Below are positions 9,001 to 17,504 of a stretch of 64,000 nucleotides of DNA, in pieces. Position numbers and translations under genes: made by a program. Under the pieces are notes generated by a model that worked only from the letters and a program-made list of their open reading frames with translations, was not told the DNA's origin and ran no database searches. Source of the DNA: Accumulibacter phosphatis (GTDB taxonomy: Bacteria; Pseudomonadota; Gammaproteobacteria; Burkholderiales; Rhodocyclaceae); assembly GCF_000024165.1 (NCBI RefSeq), contig NC_013194.1, positions 2,852,001 through 2,916,000 on the forward strand, in the 5' to 3' direction. Within the stretch, counting starts at the first letter, position 1. Each line of letters begins with the position of its first letter.

Positions 9001-10626
9001 GTGCTGGCCACCATTCGTCACTGGTTTGTTGACAATTTCGTCGAACTCGGCCGTGAGATGCGGCTCTCCTACCTGCCGCCGCTGATGGTCTATGTGGCGG
9101 CAGGAGTTTCCGGGCTGACCGGCATCGTCGGCACCTTCTTCGTCAAGGAATACCTCGGCCTCTCCGCCGCCTTCCTCGCAGCGCTCGGTTTCTGGGCCGG
9201 AATCCCGTGGGCGCTGAAGATGCCGCTCGGACATCTGGTCGATCTGATCTGGCGACACAAGGCAGGGCTGGTGTGGCTCGGTGCCGGCCTGATCGCCACC
9301 AGCCTGTTGATCATGCTCGGGCTGGTGACCGAGCCGCTGCGCATGCGCGCGGTGATGTCGATCGAAGCCTGGTTCGTCCTCTCCGCCCTGCTCTCGCCCG
9401 TCGGCTATGTTCTCCAGGATGTGGTCGCCGACGCCATGACCGTCGAGGCCGTGCCGCGGGTGGACGAACACGGTCAGCCTCTGCCGGCGGCGACGCGACG
9501 GTTGATGAACACCACGCTGCAGACGCTTGGCCGAGTTGCCATCATCGGCGGCGGTGTCCTCGTCTCGCTGGTGAACGTGCTCATGTTCGCTGGCGTCGAG
9601 TCTCTGCCGCCAAACGCCAAGGCGGCCATCTACAGTGAGGTCTACGCCCTTGCGCTGCTGATCCCGGTGATCTCGGTCGCCGGCGTGCTGCTGGCCGCCC
9701 TGCTCCAGCGCCGGGAGCGGCAGCGGCTACGCGCTCGCGGTTTCGCCGAAGCGCGGCTGCGCGAGCTCCTCGAACCACCGTTGGAGCCGGTGCAGCCCAA
9801 CTGGTGGATCCTCGGGGGCAGCCTGGTGTTTGTGGTCATCAGCCTCTCGGTCGGGCTGTCACAACTTCCGTTCGGCGAGGAGATCGTGTTCCTCGCTTCC
9901 TTCGTGGTGATCGTCTTTCTGATGGGCAGACTGCTCCGCGAACTGGACGGCGACTCGCGCCGCACGCTGCTCGGCACGGCCATCGTCATCTTCGTCTTCC
10001 GCGCCGTCCCTGGCCCCGGCGCCGGCTCGACCTGGTGGATGATCGACGCGCTGGGTTTCGACCAGTCCTTCCTGGCGAAGCTGTCGCTGATCGCCAGCGT
10101 GCTGACGCTGCTCGGCCTGTTCACCTTCCGCCGCTTCATGGCCGAACGCTCGATCGCCTACATCGCGGGTTTCCTGACACTCGCCGGCACGCTGCTCAGC
10201 CTGCCGACGCTGGGCATGTACTACGGCCTGCACGAATGGACCGCCGCGCACACCGGCGGGATCGTAGACGCGCGTTTCATCGCCCTTATCGACACGGCGC
10301 TGGAGTCCCCGCTGGGACAGATCGCGATGGTACCGATGCTGGCGTGGATCGCCAATTCGGCGCCGGCAAACCTCAAGGCCACCTACTTCGCGGTCATGGC
10401 CTCGTTTACCAACCTGGCGTTGTCCGCCTCGCAACTGGGCACCCGCTATCTCAACCAGATCTTCGAGGTCAACCGCGAGGTCCGCGACCCGCTGACGAGT
10501 GCGCTCACGACGCCGGCCGACTACAGCCAGCTGGGCAGCTTGTTCATGGTGTCGATCGTGCTTGGGCTGGTCCTTCCCTTTGCCGCGATCTGGCTGACGC
10601 GTACCTTGAAGCTGCGCAGCGCCTGA
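9001..10626 (+). CDS. BT1/folate-biopterin-type MFS transporter
   Basis: A 541-residue polytopic membrane protein with roughly 12 hydrophobic segments. The start is GTG at 9001, supported by a GAAGGAG Shine-Dalgarno; no in-frame ATG lies near it. The first third contains PWALKMPLGHLVDLIW and a VLQDVVADAMTVE motif that resembles the DVxxDAxxVE signature of the BT1 family of major facilitator proteins (folate/biopterin transporters of cyanobacteria and trypanosomatids). Bacterial members are mostly uncharacterised, so the substrate is open. It stands alone, divergent from the protease operon across a 225-nt gap that probably holds both promoters. Confidence 0.7.
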   Translation: MLATIRHWFVDNFVELGREMRLSYLPPLMVYVAAGVSGLTGIVGTFFVKEYLGLSAAFLAALGFWAGIPWALKMPLGHLVDLIWRHKAGLVWLGAGLIATSLLIMLGLVTEPLRMRAVMSIEAWFVLSALLSPVGYVLQDVVADAMTVEAVPRVDEHGQPLPAATRRLMNTTLQTLGRVAIIGGGVLVSLVNVLMFAGVESLPPNAKAAIYSEVYALALLIPVISVAGVLLAALLQRRERQRLRARGFAEARLRELLEPPLEPVQPNWWILGGSLVFVVISLSVGLSQLPFGEEIVFLASFVVIVFLMGRLLRELDGDSRRTLLGTAIVIFVFRAVPGPGAGSTWWMIDALGFDQSFLAKLSLIASVLTLLGLFTFRRFMAERSIAYIAGFLTLAGTLLSLPTLGMYYGLHEWTAAHTGGIVDARFIALIDTALESPLGQIAMVPMLAWIANSAPANLKATYFAVMASFTNLALSASQLGTRYLNQIFEVNREVRDPLTSALTTPADYSQLGSLFMVSIVLGLVLPFAAIWLTRTLKLRSA

Positions 10627-10645
10627 ACAGCTGTTCCGAGTCGCG

Positions 10646-11035
10646 TTACTGCCCGGGCGCCGCATCGCGCTGCGTCGCGCTCGCCGACTCGGGAAAGCCC
10701 GCCAGCAACTGCTCGACGATCCAGCGAGCCTCGTCCTCGCTCAGAAAGCGATGCCAGGGCGGCATTGGCGTCCCCGGCCGGCCGCCATGGATGGTCGCGA
10801 CCAGCGAGTCCACTGGCTTGTCGCGCAAGGCATCGGGTTTCAGCGAGGGGCCGAGGCCGCCCTGCAGCGTCATGCCGTGGCACGATCCGCAATCCTGACG
10901 AACCAGATGAACGAGTTGCTTGCGACGCTCTGGCGACGGCGCAGCCGGCTCTACGACGGCCTGCGCCCGGGCAGCGGCCGGGAGCAGAAGCAGCGCCAGG
11001 AAACACGCGCGGGCAAGGGCGATGGCGTACGGCAT
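10646..11035 (-). CDS. nirC: NirC-like c-type cytochrome
   Basis: A 129-residue exported monoheme cytochrome: signal peptide residues 1-25 (cut after ARAQA), heme motif CGSCH at 49-53 and a probable axial Met91 in GTPMPPWHRF. NirC-type cytochromes act in the periplasm in electron transfer to, or maturation of, cytochrome cd1 nitrite reductase. The start at ATG 11035 was chosen because it begins a proper signal peptide; the longer frame upstream encodes no such signal. The Shine-Dalgarno is weak. It lies third after nirS and nirM on the minus strand, matching the nirSMC order of pseudomonads. It could be another small class I cytochrome. Confidence 0.72.
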   Translation of the reverse strand: MPYAIALARACFLALLLLPAAARAQAVVEPAAPSPERRKQLVHLVRQDCGSCHGMTLQGGLGPSLKPDALRDKPVDSLVATIHGGRPGTPMPPWHRFLSEDEARWIVEQLLAGFPESASATQRDAAPGQ

Positions 11036-11211
11036 GGGGCGAGAGTTGGCAAAGAGGTTGCGGCGACAGCTTGCTGCCGTGTTCGAATCTGGGTCAGCGA
11101 GTTCTACGAGCTGAAACCGATCGACACCAGTCGCACATTCTACGTCGTCGCCCCGGCTGCGCCCGACCCGATGGGGTCGGCGTTCGGGCCGCTGGCCAGT
11201 CCCCGTTTGCA

Positions 11212-11538
11212 TCACGGCAGCGAGAGAATCCAGCGCACGAGAATGCGGATGTTGTCGATCCCGGCGCGTTTGTTGGCCGACATGTAGTCGTTACCCCAGA
11301 CCCCGCCACCGCCTTCATAGACCTTGGCGACCAGTACCTCCTCGACTTCCGGCTTGCCCCGATAGCGCTTCGCGACGTCCCGCCAGGCCGGCCCGCGGAC
11401 GGTTTCGTCGACGTCGTGGCAGGTCAGGCAACGGCTCTTGTCGGCGAGTTCGAGCATCGCCGGATCGACCGGCGGTGGCGCGGCAAGCGCCAGCGGCGAG
11501 GCGACGGTACAGGCCAGCAGCAGGAATTGCAGTTTCAT
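11212..11538 (-). CDS. nirM: Cytochrome c-551-like electron donor (NirM-like)
   Basis: A 108-residue periplasmic class I cytochrome c: signal peptide residues 1-19 (cut after ALA), heme motif CLTCH at 37-41, the GPAWRDVAKRY segment typical of the c-551/c8 family and a probable axial Met86 in GNDYMSANKRAG. In denitrifiers this protein delivers electrons from the bc1 complex to NirS. It lies 106 nt downstream of nirS on the same strand, with a rho-independent terminator-like hairpin between them, so it may be expressed partly by read-through. A purine-rich Shine-Dalgarno (AAGGAGGGA) precedes the ATG. Confidence 0.8.
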   Translation of the reverse strand: MKLQFLLLACTVASPLALAAPPPVDPAMLELADKSRCLTCHDVDETVRGPAWRDVAKRYRGKPEVEEVLVAKVYEGGGGVWGNDYMSANKRAGIDNIRILVRWILSLP

Positions 11539-11594
11539 CGGTCCCTCCTTCCGGTAGATCGCTTGCCGGTGAAGGTGTCAGCGAAGCCCGGCCA

Positions 11595-11619
11595 AAAAGC
11601 GGGGGGCCGCAGCCCCCCA
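11595..11619 (-). terminator. Rho-independent terminator/attenuator after nirS
   Basis: On the minus strand GGGGGGC (11619-11613), a TGCG loop and GCCCCCC (11608-11602) form a perfect 7-bp stem, followed by GC and five T residues (11599-11595). It lies 26 nt past the nirS stop and before nirM, so it likely sets a nirS-to-nirM expression step. Confidence 0.75.
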
Positions 11620-11644
11620 ACTTGCCTCAGACGATGGCAGACGA

Positions 11645-13327
11645 TCAGTAGATGTCGTGCATCGTGTTGTACACGTTGAACTTGCCGGTCGGCGTGACGA
11701 GACGCGGATCCTTGATCACCGTCTTGACCTTGCGCGTCTTGTCATCGACCACGACGATGGCCGACGGCTCGGTCTTGTTGCCGGTCCACACCGAGAACCA
11801 GATCTCGTCACCCTTCTCGTTGTACTCGCCGTGCACGACGCGCTGCACGCCCTTGGTCTTGCCGAGGTCAGCCGCCGCCGCGAGGTCAAGCACTTCGGGC
11901 TTGGGATCAGGATTGCCGAGATCGGCGATCTTGTACACGGTGACCGAACCGGCCAGCTTCGGATCGGGGTTCAGCGGCGCGTCAGCCCACAGGTTCTCGG
12001 ACTTCGGGTGTGTCTTCACGAACAGCGAGTTGGCGCCGTGGTTCTTGAGTTCCTGAACGACCTTCCAGGCCGACTGCGGGTTGCCGGCCGGATCGGTACC
12101 GATGACGCTGATCACGTCGGCACCCAGGTGCGAGGTCGCCCACACCGGACCATACTTCGGATGCTTGAAGTTGGCGCCACGACCCGGGTGCGGGATCTTG
12201 GCGGTATCGACCAGCGCCGCCAGCTTGCCTTCCTTGGTATCGACCACGGCCACCTTGTTGGACGCGTTGGCAGCGACGAGGAAGTAACGCTTGCTCGAAT
12301 CCCAGCCACCGTCGTGCAGGAACTTGGCCGAGTTGATCGTGGTTTCCTTCAGATTGGCGAGATCCGAATAGTTGACCAACCGGATCATGCCGGTTTCCTT
12401 GATGTTGATCACCCACTCCGGCTTGCTCTCGGAAGCGACGATCGACGCGACGCGCGGTTCCGGATGGTAGTTGCCGTCAACGGTATTACCGCGCGTCGAC
12501 ACGTTCTTCAGCGGTTCGAGCGTCAGGCCGTCGAGAATCGTGTACTGCGGTGGCCAGTAGGAACCGACGACGGCGTACTTGTCCTCGTAGCCCTTGAACT
12601 TGGTGGTCTCGATCGAACGGGCTTCGAAGCCGGCCTTCAGCGTCGCGACAGTGGTCGGCGTCTCGCTCCACAGGTCGATCAGATCGTAGCGCCCATCGCG
12701 GCCGATCACGTGCAGGTAGCGGCCGGAAGTCGACATACGCGAGATGTGAACGGCGTAGCCGGTCTTGATCACCACCCAGATTTTCTTGGTGTCGCCGTCG
12801 ATCAGCGCCACTTCGCCGGAGTCACGCAGCGTGACCGCGAAGACGTTGGCCAGGTTGACCTTGTTCATCTGCTTGGTCGGCCGCTTGTCGACCGGGATCA
12901 GCAGTTTCCAGCTGCCCTTGATGTCGGCCAGGCTCCACTCCGGCGGCGCTTCGGCCGGCATCTGGACGTAGGCCGCCATGTTCGCGATTTCCTTCTTCGT
13001 CAGGATGTCGTCGAAGTTGGGCATGCCGCCTTCGGTGCCGTAGGACATGATCTTTTCGAGACGTGAACTGCCGAGCTTGGTCGTATTCGCCGGTTCGAGG
13101 TTTTTGCCCGTCGCACCCTTGCGCAACATGCCGTGGCAGCCGGCGCAACGTTCGAAGTAGGTCTTGCCGGAGGCGGCCTTGTCCTCGGCCGAAAGCGTCG
13201 GCGCGGCCGGTGCGGCGGCAGGGGCCGCTGCCGGCGCGGCGGCTTTCTCGGCCGGCGCCGCAAATGCCAGATTCATCGCTACCGGCAGCACTGCCAGCAT
13301 CAATACGCTACGGATTCCCTTCTGCAT
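11645..13327 (-). CDS. nirS: Cytochrome cd1 nitrite reductase
   Basis: A 560-residue periplasmic enzyme reducing nitrite to nitric oxide in denitrification. Signal peptide residues 1-23 (cut after AFA) leads into an Ala/Pro-rich linker (24-44), then a class I heme c domain with CAGCH at 61-65 and axial Met102 in GGMPNF. The rest is the eight-bladed d1-heme propeller; His194 in YAVHISRM corresponds to the proximal heme d1 ligand, and NYHPEPRVASI and NFKHPKYGPVWATSH are the regions that supply active-site histidines. The C-terminus (GKFNVYNTMHDIY) is characteristic. An FNR/DNR-type box lies about 100 nt upstream. nirM and nirC homologs follow and a SUMT gene is divergent; the other heme d1 genes are not in this window. 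Confidence 0.97.
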   Translation of the reverse strand: MQKGIRSVLMLAVLPVAMNLAFAAPAEKAAAPAAAPAAAPAAPTLSAEDKAASGKTYFERCAGCHGMLRKGATGKNLEPANTTKLGSSRLEKIMSYGTEGGMPNFDDILTKKEIANMAAYVQMPAEAPPEWSLADIKGSWKLLIPVDKRPTKQMNKVNLANVFAVTLRDSGEVALIDGDTKKIWVVIKTGYAVHISRMSTSGRYLHVIGRDGRYDLIDLWSETPTTVATLKAGFEARSIETTKFKGYEDKYAVVGSYWPPQYTILDGLTLEPLKNVSTRGNTVDGNYHPEPRVASIVASESKPEWVINIKETGMIRLVNYSDLANLKETTINSAKFLHDGGWDSSKRYFLVAANASNKVAVVDTKEGKLAALVDTAKIPHPGRGANFKHPKYGPVWATSHLGADVISVIGTDPAGNPQSAWKVVQELKNHGANSLFVKTHPKSENLWADAPLNPDPKLAGSVTVYKIADLGNPDPKPEVLDLAAAADLGKTKGVQRVVHGEYNEKGDEIWFSVWTGNKTEPSAIVVVDDKTRKVKTVIKDPRLVTPTGKFNVYNTMHDIY

Positions 13328-13425
13328 TCCTTGTTCCCTCTCCTCGTGAAATTGCTCGGCTGTCGCCCCTGGTCAGATCCATGTCAGACTCCGCACAGGA
13401 TGGCATGCCTGCACCCCCGGATTCC

Positions 13426-13439
13426 TTGACTTCAATCAA
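13426..13439. promoter_or_regulatory. FNR/DNR-type binding site in the nirS-nirE intergenic region
   Basis: TTGAC-TTCA-ATCAA, one mismatch from the palindromic TTGAT-N4-ATCAA consensus of FNR/DNR/NNR regulators. Its centre is 105 nt upstream of the nirS ATG. Placed at -41.5 it would put the nirS transcription start near 13391. Denitrification genes are classic targets of these regulators; which one acts here is not visible. Confidence 0.75.
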
Positions 13440-13536
13440 ATCGTCCATGCCGATCAATCGGCAGTCGTGAATTCGGGTTGAAAAGACCCGCGCTCGACGC
13501 TTATGCTTGCAACTCAGCCCAGGATGGAACAACAAC

Positions 13537-14322
13537 ATGAGTCAAGCGCCCTCGTCGCAGTCAGTCGGAAGCGTGTATATCGTCGGCAGCGGCCCGGGCG
13601 AACTCGAGTTGCTGACCCTGCGCGCGGCAAGGCTGATCGGCGAGGCGGATGCGATCGTCTACGATCACCTGATTGCCGAGGGGGTGCTTGATCTGGCGCG
13701 CCCTGACGCCGAGAAGATCTATGCGGGCAAGGAAAGCTCGAATCATTCGGTGCCGCAGGCCGAACTCAATCGCCTCCTGGTGCGCCTGGCGCGTGCGGGC
13801 AAGAAAGTGGTCCGCCTGAAAGGGGGCGACCCCTTCGTTTTCGGGCGCGGCGGCGAAGAGATCGAGACTCTCGTCGACTCTGGCGTTCCCTTCGAGGTGG
13901 TTCCGGGAGTCACCGCCGCCGCCGGTTGTGCGGCCTATGCCGGCATACCGCTGACGCACCGCGACCACGCGCAGGCGGTGGCTTTCGCCACCGGCCACCT
14001 CAAGGATGGGACGATCAACCTCGACTGGCCCTCGCTCGCTCGCCCGCGCCTGACCGTCGTCTTCTACATGGGCGTCGGTGGTCTCCCCGAGATCTGCCGC
14101 CAGATGATCGCGCACGGCCTGCCCGCCGACCATCCGGCCGCCGTCGTGCAGAACGGCACGACCAGTCGCCAGCGGGTCCTCACGGCCGATCTGGGAACCC
14201 TTCCGGAGAAGGTCGCGGCAGCCGGAATCAGGTCGCCGGCGCTGATCATCGTCGGCACGGTCGTCCGCCTGCAGCAGAAACTCGCGTGGTTCCGCCCGCG
14301 GCCGTCCGGCGAGCGGGACTGA
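13537..14322 (+). CDS. cobA: Uroporphyrinogen-III C-methyltransferase (NirE/CobA type)
   Basis: A 261-residue SUMT: it methylates uroporphyrinogen III at C2 and C7 with SAM to give precorrin-2, the branch point to siroheme, cobalamin and heme d1. The family motifs are clear: VGSGPGELELLTLRA (SAM-binding P-loop-like), LKGGDPFVFGRGGEE, PGVTAAAGCAAYAGIPLTHR and VFYMGVGGL. ATG 13537 is preferred over a TTG 30 nt upstream because the family starts just before the VYIVGSGPG strand. It has no CysG N-terminal dehydrogenase domain. Divergent from nirS across an FNR-like box, so a nirE role in heme d1 synthesis is likely; a cobalamin role for the B12-dependent mutase in this window is the alternative. 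Confidence 0.92.
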   Translation: MSQAPSSQSVGSVYIVGSGPGELELLTLRAARLIGEADAIVYDHLIAEGVLDLARPDAEKIYAGKESSNHSVPQAELNRLLVRLARAGKKVVRLKGGDPFVFGRGGEEIETLVDSGVPFEVVPGVTAAAGCAAYAGIPLTHRDHAQAVAFATGHLKDGTINLDWPSLARPRLTVVFYMGVGGLPEICRQMIAHGLPADHPAAVVQNGTTSRQRVLTADLGTLPEKVAAAGIRSPALIIVGTVVRLQQKLAWFRPRPSGERD

Positions 14323-14328
14323 GAACCG

Positions 14329-15270
14329 TCAGACCACTATCGCCAGCGTCAGCAGGACACCGAAGAACAACTGCAGTCTTGCCGTAGCCGCCAGCAGTGC
14401 ATTGAAGACCGGTCCGTCTGCCGCGCGCCGGAAGCGGCCGATGTGGCGCAGTGCGAGCGGAAGCAACAACAGCGGCACGGCGAGTTGCAAGCCGCCTCCG
14501 GCGAGTACGGCAAGCCCGGGTAGCAGGACAAAAGGCAGCAACATCTCGGCCGTATAGACCCAGGCCGCCGACCGCCGGCCGAGAACGACGGCCAGGGTAC
14601 GTCTGCCAACCCGCGCGTCGATGGCAAGGTCGCGCGTGTTGTTGACCGTGATCACGGCAGCGCCGAACAATCCGACCATGGCGCCGGCGAGCAAGGCTGG
14701 TGAGCGGATCGACAGCGTCTGCAGGTAGTAGCTGCCGCCGACCGCCACCAACCCGAAGAAGAGCAGCACGAACAGTTCGCCGAGCGGCGTATAGGCTACT
14801 GGCCGCGGTCCGCCGGTGTAGGCCCAGCCGGCGAGCAGCGAAGCCAGACCGATGACGACGATCGGCCAGCCGCCATGCCAGGCGAGGTAGATCCCGAAAT
14901 TGAACGCCAGCGCAAAGGCGATCCACGCCGCACGCCGTACAACAGCCCCCGGAAGCCAGCCCATGGCCGTGGCACGCGGCGGCCCGAGCCTCTCCGGGGT
15001 ATCGCTGCCGCGCTCGAAGTCGGAGACATCATTGTGCAGGTTGGTGCCGATCTGGATCAGCAAGGCCGCCAGCAGCGCGACAAGCGCCGGCCACCCGGAC
15101 AGGTGGCCCTGCTGCGACCAGGCCAGCGCGTGCCCGACGAGCACCGGGACGAGGGAAACGGTCAACGTCTTCGGCCGGATGGCCAGCCACCAGCAGCCGA
15201 GTCGGCTTGGTTGCCCGCTTGCGCTCACCAGGAGAGCACGGCGCACGCGGCGCCCGGGAAGCGGCCGCAT
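14329..15270 (-). CDS. menA: MenA-like 1,4-dihydroxy-2-naphthoate prenyltransferase (UbiA superfamily)
   Basis: A 313-residue membrane protein with about eight hydrophobic helices. After PKTLTVSLVPVLVG, as in MenA, comes the first Asp-rich motif NLHNDVSDFERGSDTPER (prenyl-diphosphate/Mg binding); the second is NNTRDLAIDARVGRRTLAV. MenA attaches a polyprenyl chain to dihydroxynaphthoate in menaquinone synthesis. The start is placed at ATG 15270 (MRPLPGRRVRR); the frame is open further upstream but there it reads through the tRNA-Leu gene. Its stop faces the cobA stop 6 nt away. Most Betaproteobacteria rely on ubiquinone, so either this strain makes menaquinone or the substrate differs. Confidence 0.8.
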   Translation of the reverse strand: MRPLPGRRVRRALLVSASGQPSRLGCWWLAIRPKTLTVSLVPVLVGHALAWSQQGHLSGWPALVALLAALLIQIGTNLHNDVSDFERGSDTPERLGPPRATAMGWLPGAVVRRAAWIAFALAFNFGIYLAWHGGWPIVVIGLASLLAGWAYTGGPRPVAYTPLGELFVLLFFGLVAVGGSYYLQTLSIRSPALLAGAMVGLFGAAVITVNNTRDLAIDARVGRRTLAVVLGRRSAAWVYTAEMLLPFVLLPGLAVLAGGGLQLAVPLLLLPLALRHIGRFRRAADGPVFNALLAATARLQLFFGVLLTLAIVV

Positions 15271-15342
15271 CGCCCGCACCGACCATGGGTCTGCGAAGGT
15301 GTGATGAACCGCGACTTTGCTGGCACGGGCTAGTGGTCTTGA

Positions 15343-15429
15343 TGGTGCCGAGAGGGGGAATCGAACCCCCACGATGTTTCCATCGGCGGATTTTGAGTCC
15401 GCTGCGTCTACCGATTCCGCCATCTCGGC
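15343..15429 (-). tRNA. tRNA-Leu(CAA)
   Basis: The reverse strand folds as a class II tRNA: acceptor GCCGAGA paired with TCTCGGC, D-loop with GGTAGACGC, anticodon stem GCGGA/TCCGC with loop CTCAAAA (anticodon CAA, reading UUG), a long variable arm (GATGGAAACATC) and T-arm GTTCGATTC. The CCA end (15345-15343) is encoded. Length 87 nt including CCA. Confidence 0.95.
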
Positions 15430-15824
15430 TGCTGGCGCGCGCGGTGCGCGCCGGAAGAGGCGACGATTATCGCCGATTCTCGGGCGGCCGACAAGCACAA
15501 GTCTTACCCGGCAAGACCCTTACCCGGCTATACTCGGTCCTGCACCGGCGCACCCCGCAGGCACTACCGGTGGGGAACGGCATGGCCCGATTCGATCAGG
15601 CGCACGCCGAAACACGCCGACCTGGACGCACTTTCGCGACTTGCCGTCTTGTTCTGATCGTCAGCGTCAGGGCGCTCAAGCCGGACGACTGAACCTTGTT
15701 CATCGTCGGGGCATTGGTTGGCTTGACAGGCGGCGCTGCCTGGACGATTCTCGTTCCCCGCATCTATCGGTGGTCGACCCGTAGTTGGTCGTCGTCCCGC
15801 CCATTCTCTGGAGACTCGTAGCAA
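15430..15824. other. Intergenic region with a short direct repeat beside a -10-like box
   Basis: No convincing gene in these 395 nt. CTTACCCGGC occurs twice 16 nt apart (15503-15512 and 15519-15528), directly followed by TATACT (15529-15534), which looks like a plus-strand -10 element. The repeats would lie in the -20 to -40 zone and could be an operator. A short TTG-initiated frame near 15697-15820 encodes one hydrophobic stretch but lacks support. Confidence 0.3.
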
Positions 15825-16895
15825 ATGAACACGCTTTTCAGCCCGCTTACAGTTGGCGCCCTGACGGCGCCAAACCGGATTTTCATGGCCCCGCTGACCC
15901 GTTGCCGGGCTGATGCCGAGCACGTCCCCACCGCCTTGATGAGTGAGTACTACGCCCAGCGGGCGAGCGCCGGACTGATCATCGCCGAAGCGACGATGGC
16001 CATGCCGGGCAACTCATCATTCTGGATGGAGCCCGGAATTCACTCGGCGGCCCAGGTCGCCGGCTGGCGGAGGACCACCGCGGCGGTGCACGCTGCCGGC
16101 GGGCGCATCTTCCTCCAGATCTGGCACGGCGGGCGGGCGTGTCATCCGCTGCTCAACAACGGCGCGCAGCCGGTCGCCCCCAGCGCCATACCGATCACCG
16201 GCGACGAGGTACACACGCCGGAAGGCAAGAAGCCCTACGTCACCCCTCGGGAACTCCGCGACGACGAACTGCCCGGCATCGTCGCCGGCTTCGCGAAAGC
16301 GGCCGAGAATGCCCGGGCGGCGGGCTTCGACGGGGTTGAAGTGCATGGTGCCAATGGCTACCTGCTCGACGAGTTCCTGCGCGACGGCGCCAACAAGCGC
16401 ACCGGCCCCTACGGCGGCCCGGTCGAGAACCGCGCGCGCCTGCTCTTCGAAGTCATCGCCGCGGTCATCGGCGTTTGGGGCAGCGAGCGGGTCGGCCTGC
16501 GCCTTTCGCCGCTCAACAGCTACAACAGCATGATCGACAGCGACCCGATCGGGCTTGCCACCTGGCTCGCCCGGCGGCTCAACGATTTTCAGCTCGCTTA
16601 CCTGCACCTGATGCGCGGCGACTTCTTCCAGCAGCAAAGCGGCGACGTGCTGACGCCTGTCCGAGCCAACTACAAGGGAACGCTGATCGGCAACATGGGC
16701 TACACTGCCATGGAAGCGGACCAGACCATTGCGGAAGGGAAAGTGGACGCCGTCGCCTTTGGCACCAGCTTCCTCGCCAATCCTGATCTGCCAGCACGCA
16801 TCAAGGCGGGCGCACCGCTCAATCGGCCTAATGCCGCCACCTTCTACACACCGGGACCCGAAGGCTATACCGACTACCCAACCATGGAGTCGTAA
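15825..16895 (+). CDS. nemA: Old-yellow-enzyme family alkene reductase (NemA-like)
   Basis: A 356-residue FMN-dependent TIM-barrel reductase of the OYE family, which uses NAD(P)H to reduce activated C=C bonds (N-ethylmaleimide, enones) or nitrate esters. Visible family features: N-terminal MAPLTRCRA (FMN contact), LQIWHGGRACHP, FDGVEVHGANGYLLDEFLRD, NKRTDxYGG-like NKRTGPYGGPVENRARLLFE and C-terminal GTSFLANPDLPARI. Length fits NemA/XenB-type classical OYEs. It is monocistronic. The physiological substrate cannot be told from sequence. Confidence 0.92.
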   Translation: MNTLFSPLTVGALTAPNRIFMAPLTRCRADAEHVPTALMSEYYAQRASAGLIIAEATMAMPGNSSFWMEPGIHSAAQVAGWRRTTAAVHAAGGRIFLQIWHGGRACHPLLNNGAQPVAPSAIPITGDEVHTPEGKKPYVTPRELRDDELPGIVAGFAKAAENARAAGFDGVEVHGANGYLLDEFLRDGANKRTGPYGGPVENRARLLFEVIAAVIGVWGSERVGLRLSPLNSYNSMIDSDPIGLATWLARRLNDFQLAYLHLMRGDFFQQQSGDVLTPVRANYKGTLIGNMGYTAMEADQTIAEGKVDAVAFGTSFLANPDLPARIKAGAPLNRPNAATFYTPGPEGYTDYPTMES

Positions 16896-17129
16896 TACGA
16901 CAGGAACGCGAGTTCGGCGCTCCGCTTCGCTTGCACCTGGAACGTCCCGAGCGATGTGCCACGCGAGCATGCCCGCATGACACATCCCCTGCCCGTGCAG
17001 GGACCCCGGATTGACAGGGCTCGATCGCGCCTCCTACACTCGGCACGCGTCCGCTGGCCTTCTCATGCGCCGCCCCGGAAAACGACATCTCGCCACCCGG
17101 TCGCCGACCTTCTTTGTGAGGACTGGTCT

Positions 17130-17504
17130 ATGGCGAGTGCGCGGGGTCACTGCCAACAGCTAGTCCACACGGTGCTTCCTGGCTATGACCGGTTCTTCCT
17201 TCCCCCGTTTTCGGAGAACTTTGGGCACGCCATCAATGAAGCCCTGTCGGTTGGGGTGCCGGTACTGATTTCCGACAAGACGCCATGGCGAAACCTGCAG
17301 GAGAAAGGGATGGGCTGGGACCTGCCGCTGGATAACCGGCGAGCTTTCATCGAAGTCATCGAAGTCATCGAAGCAATGGCAAGTGCCAAGGCCAGCGGCA
17401 AGGCGCTGTTTCGACCCATGCACATCTTCAACTCGTATCTCGGCGAGATTGAGTATCATCGCATGCTCGCCGATGTCGCACGGCTGTTTGCCGCCAAGAG
17501 CTGA
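17130..17504 (+). pseudogene. Remnant of a group 1 glycosyltransferase (C-terminal fragment)
   Basis: From about 17190 the frame encodes FFLPPFSENFGHAINEAL, then GVPVLISDKTPWRNL and GMGWDLPLD, which is the nucleotide-sugar-binding C-terminal half of GT4-type glycosyltransferases (E-x7-E region). Only about 105 residues of a family usually 350-400 long are present; upstream sequence in the same frame is Arg/Pro-rich nonsense with no N-terminal domain. A tandem duplication, GAAGTCATC repeated, adds an in-frame EVIEVIE. I read it as a decayed gene. ATG 17130 is the nearest start; expression is doubtful. Confidence 0.65.

Noticed and set aside
11657..13066. 469-codon plus-strand frame over nirS
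   Set aside because: Antisense to nirS, with His/Arg/Asp-rich composition typical of reverse-strand shadows.
15271..15498. N-terminal extension of the MenA-like protein
   Set aside because: It would translate through the tRNA-Leu gene (the peptide MAESVDAADSKSADG is the usual artefact).
15697..15820. Short TTG-started frame with one hydrophobic stretch
   Set aside because: No Shine-Dalgarno, rare start and no recognised family; too weak to list as a gene.
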